This document shows, one piece after another, positions 60,599 through 64,000 of a stretch of DNA of 64,000 nt. The stretch's first letter is position 1. Every line of letters starts with the position of its first letter. The position numbers and the translations under genes are program-made. Source of the DNA: Acidobacteriota bacterium (GTDB taxonomy: Bacteria; Acidobacteriota; UBA6911); NCBI GenBank assembly GCA_016929335.1, contig JAFGIY010000258.1, positions 62,001 through 126,000 of the forward strand. Direction: 5' to 3'. Under the pieces are notes generated by a model. It had not been told where the DNA came from. It saw nothing but the letters and a program-made list of their open reading frames with translations, and did not search any database.

Positions 60599-61299
60599 AA
60601 AAAGTCGTCGAACGAGAACGGAACAAAACATATTACCGGATACTTCACCTGCCTATCTGGATTTGGGTGTTTTTTATCCTGCCGGGAAATTTAACATACG
60701 ATCTGTATCTTCATGGCCCCGACAGGAGGCATGGAATCTGGCTCGCAGTCGTCATCGCCGTCTGCATCTGGCGTGGACTTGCAGGACGACTGCCCGGCGT
60801 GGAGCCGCGACCCTATATACGATACTACGGAGAGGATCTGCCGAACCTGCCATATCGTGTTGTCTGCTACACGGCGGCATGGATTGATCTGCTGGTGCCC
60901 TTTTCCCTCAACTTGATCGGACTCGTTCTGGTGGTTGTCACCGGCGAGTGGCTCATTGCCGATTTATATAAGTATTTATATTACCCGCTTGCGCTCGCCG
61001 TTGTGATCGCTGCATTTTTGAACCGGGTTCCTCGCGCCCGGCGCACAACGCTAAATGAAGGCGCGGAAAAGGCCTGGTTCTATGTCGCAATCTGGGTGGT
61101 TGTTCCGGCTCAAGTCGCTGCATGGGGCGCCTGGAGACTGGGATCCAGACTGGATCTTGTTTCTCCGGAACTGAATTATCTGCGTTTCGCCGTTTTTGCT
61201 TTGGTAACCATAGTCTTTACTATTCTCGGGATACGCGGAAAGCTTCCCCGGTCCGCACGATTCTACATGCCCGAGCCCGCATCCCCGCCGTCCTTTTAG
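60595..61299 (+). CDS. Multi-pass membrane protein of unknown function
   Basis: 234 residues with about six hydrophobic segments (about 20-38, 48-62, 95-118, 128-142, 163-182 and 196-214). A charged cytoplasmic or periplasmic loop (GVEPRPYIRYYGEDLPNLPY) stands out. Its start overlaps the stop of the fusion gene by four bases (ATGA), so the two are co-translated and likely work in one lipid-related process. Confidence 0.75.
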   Translation: MKKVVERERNKTYYRILHLPIWIWVFFILPGNLTYDLYLHGPDRRHGIWLAVVIAVCIWRGLAGRLPGVEPRPYIRYYGEDLPNLPYRVVCYTAAWIDLLVPFSLNLIGLVLVVVTGEWLIADLYKYLYYPLALAVVIAAFLNRVPRARRTTLNEGAEKAWFYVAIWVVVPAQVAAWGAWRLGSRLDLVSPELNYLRFAVFALVTIVFTILGIRGKLPRSARFYMPEPASPPSF

Positions 61300-61545
61300 A
61301 CCAGGGAATCATCAGCCTGAAGCATTTCGGAGTACTCTGATCTCTTTTTGGAGCAAACCTCCGGATCGGCAGATCTGACAATTCCGGAAATGAATGCGGT
61401 GCAGGTGGATAATAAAGCAGCAGGCCCTTTCAGCGCCTGCCGCGATGCACATGTGAGAAAGGACATGCACGGCGTCAAGTGTGTCCCACAGTCAGGGCTC
61501 TGCCGGATTGGCATTTACCAAACGCGCGATTTTGGCGGAGCGTTT

Positions 61546-64000
61546 TTATTTCCGGTCTGTCAGGGTTTCCGGATCGGGCCAGGCGTGTTTGGGGTAGCGC
61601 CTTTGAAGCTCACGGCGAATGGAAGGATAGTGCTTTTTCCAGAATCCGGCGAGATCCTTCGTAACCTGCACGGCCCGGCCGTTGGGAGCAAGCAGATGAA
61701 TCGTGAGGGGAATCTGACCGGAGCAGATTGCGGGTGTCGCATAGGTGCCGAAGAAATCCTGCAAACGGGATTCGATCCATGGAGGCTTTTCCGGCTCATA
61801 ATGGACGCGGACCGTTCGTCCCGATTTAAGTTTGATGCGATCCGGCGCTTCGCGTCTCAACAGGGCCCGCTGGCGGTCCGTAAGCCTGCTTAACAAGCCG
61901 TCAACGAGCGATAAATCGACGACTTCATCCAGGCTGCGCCTGCTGCGGCACAATTGTTCCACTGCGAGACGAATGTCAGGGTCTGCAAATGCAGGTAAAT
62001 TTTCGCCGGGAAAACATTTTGAGAGCAACGCCAGCCTTGCCTGAAATCCGGGAAGAGAGCCGGCATCGTGAAACGGCGACAATCCCAAGCGGAAGACGGC
62101 GGATGCGAGCATATTTGAGGCCTTTTCGGAGGGCGTAGCGGTTCGCACCATTTCCTCGAGCGCTATCTGCCCATAAGAAGTTCGCCGCACCTCATGCACT
62201 CTTCCGGCGCGTTCATTCCAGACCAGTTCCGTCTCCTGAGATAGAGATTCGGGAAACAGACCGGCGATCCACTCCGCTTCAATTCCCGAAGCAAGTCGGA
62301 TAATGGGATTCGCCATTCTTGCCGACGCTCTTTCCTTTCGTTCTTCCACATCAACTGCAACGACCAATTGAGGATCATGAACAACGCTTTCGGCCGAAAG
62401 CATTGCAGAGCCTCCGCCCGCAAGCAGAAGTTCTCCGGATCCTGCGCGGCGTCGTTTGGCTACCCGGTCCGGGAAGGCCGTCAATACCGATATCAGAATC
62501 GCTTCCTCGACCGGCTTTTGGCTGGATGGCCGTTTGCGCCCGAGAGCAGCGGTACTCAGAATATGTTGAAGCTGGCGCTGTCCGCGCCTGACTGCCTGGA
62601 CTGTCCGTGCATCCAGCCCAAGATCCAGAAGGCGATCCGCTTCGAAACCTGCCCGTTCAGCTTCCTTAAAGCAGTCCAGCAATTCGAGAAGGTCGGAGGG
62701 GCCGGAAGCATGCCTATGATGCCTCGATTGCGGATCCGCCAGCCGCGTGCGGACATTCAGACGAATATCCCGTTCGGCAAGAAGCGCCGCCAGCAGAGTA
62801 CTCTCTTCAACAACGTGCTGCTTTTCGCCCTCAAGAATAAGGCGCGCCAGTCTGGGATGTATCGGCAGCTTAAGCATGCGGATGCCGGACTCTGATATCT
62901 TCCCGCAGCTGTTTACTGCACCAAGCCTGAAAAGCAGGGATTCGGCGGCTTCGATGGCGGATGCGGGCGGAGGCTGAAACCAGACAAAAGATCCGATGTC
63001 CTGAATACCGGCGCCATGCAGAAGAAGGACCGTTTCAGTCAGATCCGCGCGTTTGATTTCGGGTGTTTCATGCTCCGGCCGCGTCTCAAAATCCGGCCGC
63101 GTATACAGGCGAAGGACACGGCCGGCCCGGGTTCTTCCGGCGCGGCCGGCGCGCTGCTTTGCCGATGATTTGCTGATTTTTGATGTAGCGAGCGTCGGGA
63201 ATCCGCTCCATGGAGAGTATCCGGCGATTCGCGCAAGCCCGGAGTCGACTACGGCGGCAATATCGGGAATGGTAATGGATGTCTCCGCCACATTGGTTGC
63301 AAGGATCACTTTCATCTTTCCGGACGGTTCAATAGCTCGCCTTTGCTCAACATTAGGAAGATCGCCATGGAGCAGGTTCAAAGAAAATCCCATGTGTTCG
63401 GCGGACGGTTTCAGGGTTTCCGCCGCGCGTCGGATTTCGGCCGCTCCCGGAAGAAATACCAGTATATTTCCGCCGGGGTCGGAGCGCATAAGCCGGACAA
63501 CCGCGCCGGCAACCTTTTCGTGCAGGGGACGATCGCTTGTCTTCGTTTCGTAATCAATATCGAGGTCAAAGGGGGATTCTGCCAGAGAAAGCACGGAAGC
63601 ACCCGGAAGGAAAGACGCTACCGACTCTGCGTTCATAGTAGCCGACATTACAATGATCTTGAGTTGAGGGCGGCGGCTCAACAACTGGCGAAGAAATGCG
63701 AGTGCCAGATCCGTAGCGAGATGCCTTTCGTGAAATTCATCCAGAATAACCGTGGAAACTCCATCCAGATTCGGATTATGAACGAGGCTGCGTGCCAGAA
63801 TGGCTTCCGTAAGAAAACGAATGCGCGTGCCTGGACCCGATACGTTCTCAAATCGAATGGCATATCCCACGGTTTCCCCCAGCCGCTCGCCGAGTTCCTG
63901 TGCGACTCTGGCGGCCGCCAATCGCGTCGCCAATCTGCGCGGCTCGAGTATCCATATCTCGCCGTGGTCGGTGAATCCCGCGTCATAAAGCGCTCGGGGA
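61546..64000 (-). CDS. hrpB: ATP-dependent RNA helicase HrpB, C-terminal part
   Basis: The frame enters from the right edge; at least 818 residues are visible. The DEAH-like box reads VILDEFHERHLATDLALAFL, motif III is VMSATMNAES, and motifs V/VI are ATNVAETSITIPDI and QRAGRAGRTRAGRVLRLY. The C-terminal HrpB domain follows to the stop at 61546. The P-loop end of the gene is outside the window. HrpB helicases are DExH-box RNA helicases of unclear role. No link to motility is seen. Confidence 0.93.
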   Translation of the reverse strand, partial: PRALYDAGFTDHGEIWILEPRRLATRLAAARVAQELGERLGETVGYAIRFENVSGPGTRIRFLTEAILARSLVHNPNLDGVSTVILDEFHERHLATDLALAFLRQLLSRRPQLKIIVMSATMNAESVASFLPGASVLSLAESPFDLDIDYETKTSDRPLHEKVAGAVVRLMRSDPGGNILVFLPGAAEIRRAAETLKPSAEHMGFSLNLLHGDLPNVEQRRAIEPSGKMKVILATNVAETSITIPDIAAVVDSGLARIAGYSPWSGFPTLATSKISKSSAKQRAGRAGRTRAGRVLRLYTRPDFETRPEHETPEIKRADLTETVLLLHGAGIQDIGSFVWFQPPPASAIEAAESLLFRLGAVNSCGKISESGIRMLKLPIHPRLARLILEGEKQHVVEESTLLAALLAERDIRLNVRTRLADPQSRHHRHASGPSDLLELLDCFKEAERAGFEADRLLDLGLDARTVQAVRRGQRQLQHILSTAALGRKRPSSQKPVEEAILISVLTAFPDRVAKRRRAGSGELLLAGGGSAMLSAESVVHDPQLVVAVDVEERKERASARMANPIIRLASGIEAEWIAGLFPESLSQETELVWNERAGRVHEVRRTSYGQIALEEMVRTATPSEKASNMLASAVFRLGLSPFHDAGSLPGFQARLALLSKCFPGENLPAFADPDIRLAVEQLCRSRRSLDEVVDLSLVDGLLSRLTDRQRALLRREAPDRIKLKSGRTVRVHYEPEKPPWIESRLQDFFGTYATPAICSGQIPLTIHLLAPNGRAVQVTKDLAGFWKKHYPSIRRELQRRYPKHAWPDPETLTDRK

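Overview
The window is a flagellar, chemotaxis and surface-glycan region from a Gram-negative, polarly organised bacterium. L-ring and P-ring genes, lipoprotein-type FlgH, MotA/MotB, an MglA/MglB pair and TerC indicate a diderm. The FliW-CsrA pair, FlbD, FlgM, a FlgJ with an M23 peptidase, sigma54 and sigma28 promoters and an HDOD/HD-GYP-rich chemotaxis set best suit Acidobacteriota or a deltaproteobacterial-type lineage. No rRNA or other firm phylogenetic marker is present, so this placement is inference.

Layout. 1-1608: end of an HDOD protein, a DUF2802 protein and a Cys4/MshEN protein. 1728-7297: a sigma54-type promoter drives flgF-flgG-flgA-flgH-flgI-flgJ (rod, P- and L-rings); a 238-bp MITE-like element sits between flgG and flgA. 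7337-11674: a sigma28-type promoter precedes flgM, a small unknown gene, flgN, flgK, flgL, fliW and csrA; a glycosyltransferase follows. 12692-20315 (minus strand): fliT-like, fliS, fliD, a Maf/DUF115 flagellin-glycosylation gene and two tandem flagellins, each with its own sigma28-like promoter. 20518-27163: a second sigma54-type promoter and a nonulosonic-acid type sugar operon (PseG-like, NeuB-like, ATP-grasp, nucleotidyltransferase, DegT aminotransferase, SpsF-like cytidylyltransferase). 27148-29093: flbD-motA-motB under a sigma28-like site. 29177-48420: GNAT, HD-GYP regulator, cheR, cheW, two MCPs, several CheY-like regulators, two CheX-type phosphatases, a double-REC/STAS-like protein, cheD, cheB, HDOD and cheA. 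48507-64000: mixed functions (B12/radical SAM, RNase Z, signal peptidase I, Cys-rich protein, basic-tail TPR protein, MglB-MglA, TerC, dual-specificity phosphatase, Sua5, NusG-like antiterminator, an acyl-ligase/ACP/acyltransferase fusion, a membrane protein, and HrpB helicase running off the end).

How it works together. The promoter motifs suggest the classic hierarchy: sigma54 for rod and ring genes and for the glycan operon, and sigma28 (GACGATAA-type -10 boxes) for late genes, with FlgM gating sigma28. The glycan operon plus Maf would decorate flagellin. FliW and CsrA would meter flagellin translation. Both flagellin mRNAs present the Shine-Dalgarno GGA in the loop of a short hairpin, which is the textbook shape of a CsrA target and the most coherent regulatory signal in the window.

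The most interesting non-genic structures are the MITE upstream of flgA, a pair of related inverted-repeat elements (31578 and 40201), an inverted array of ACGAATT heptamers after motB, and a terminator-like hairpin in the leader of the first flagellin. No tRNA, rRNA, CRISPR array or complete insertion sequence was seen.
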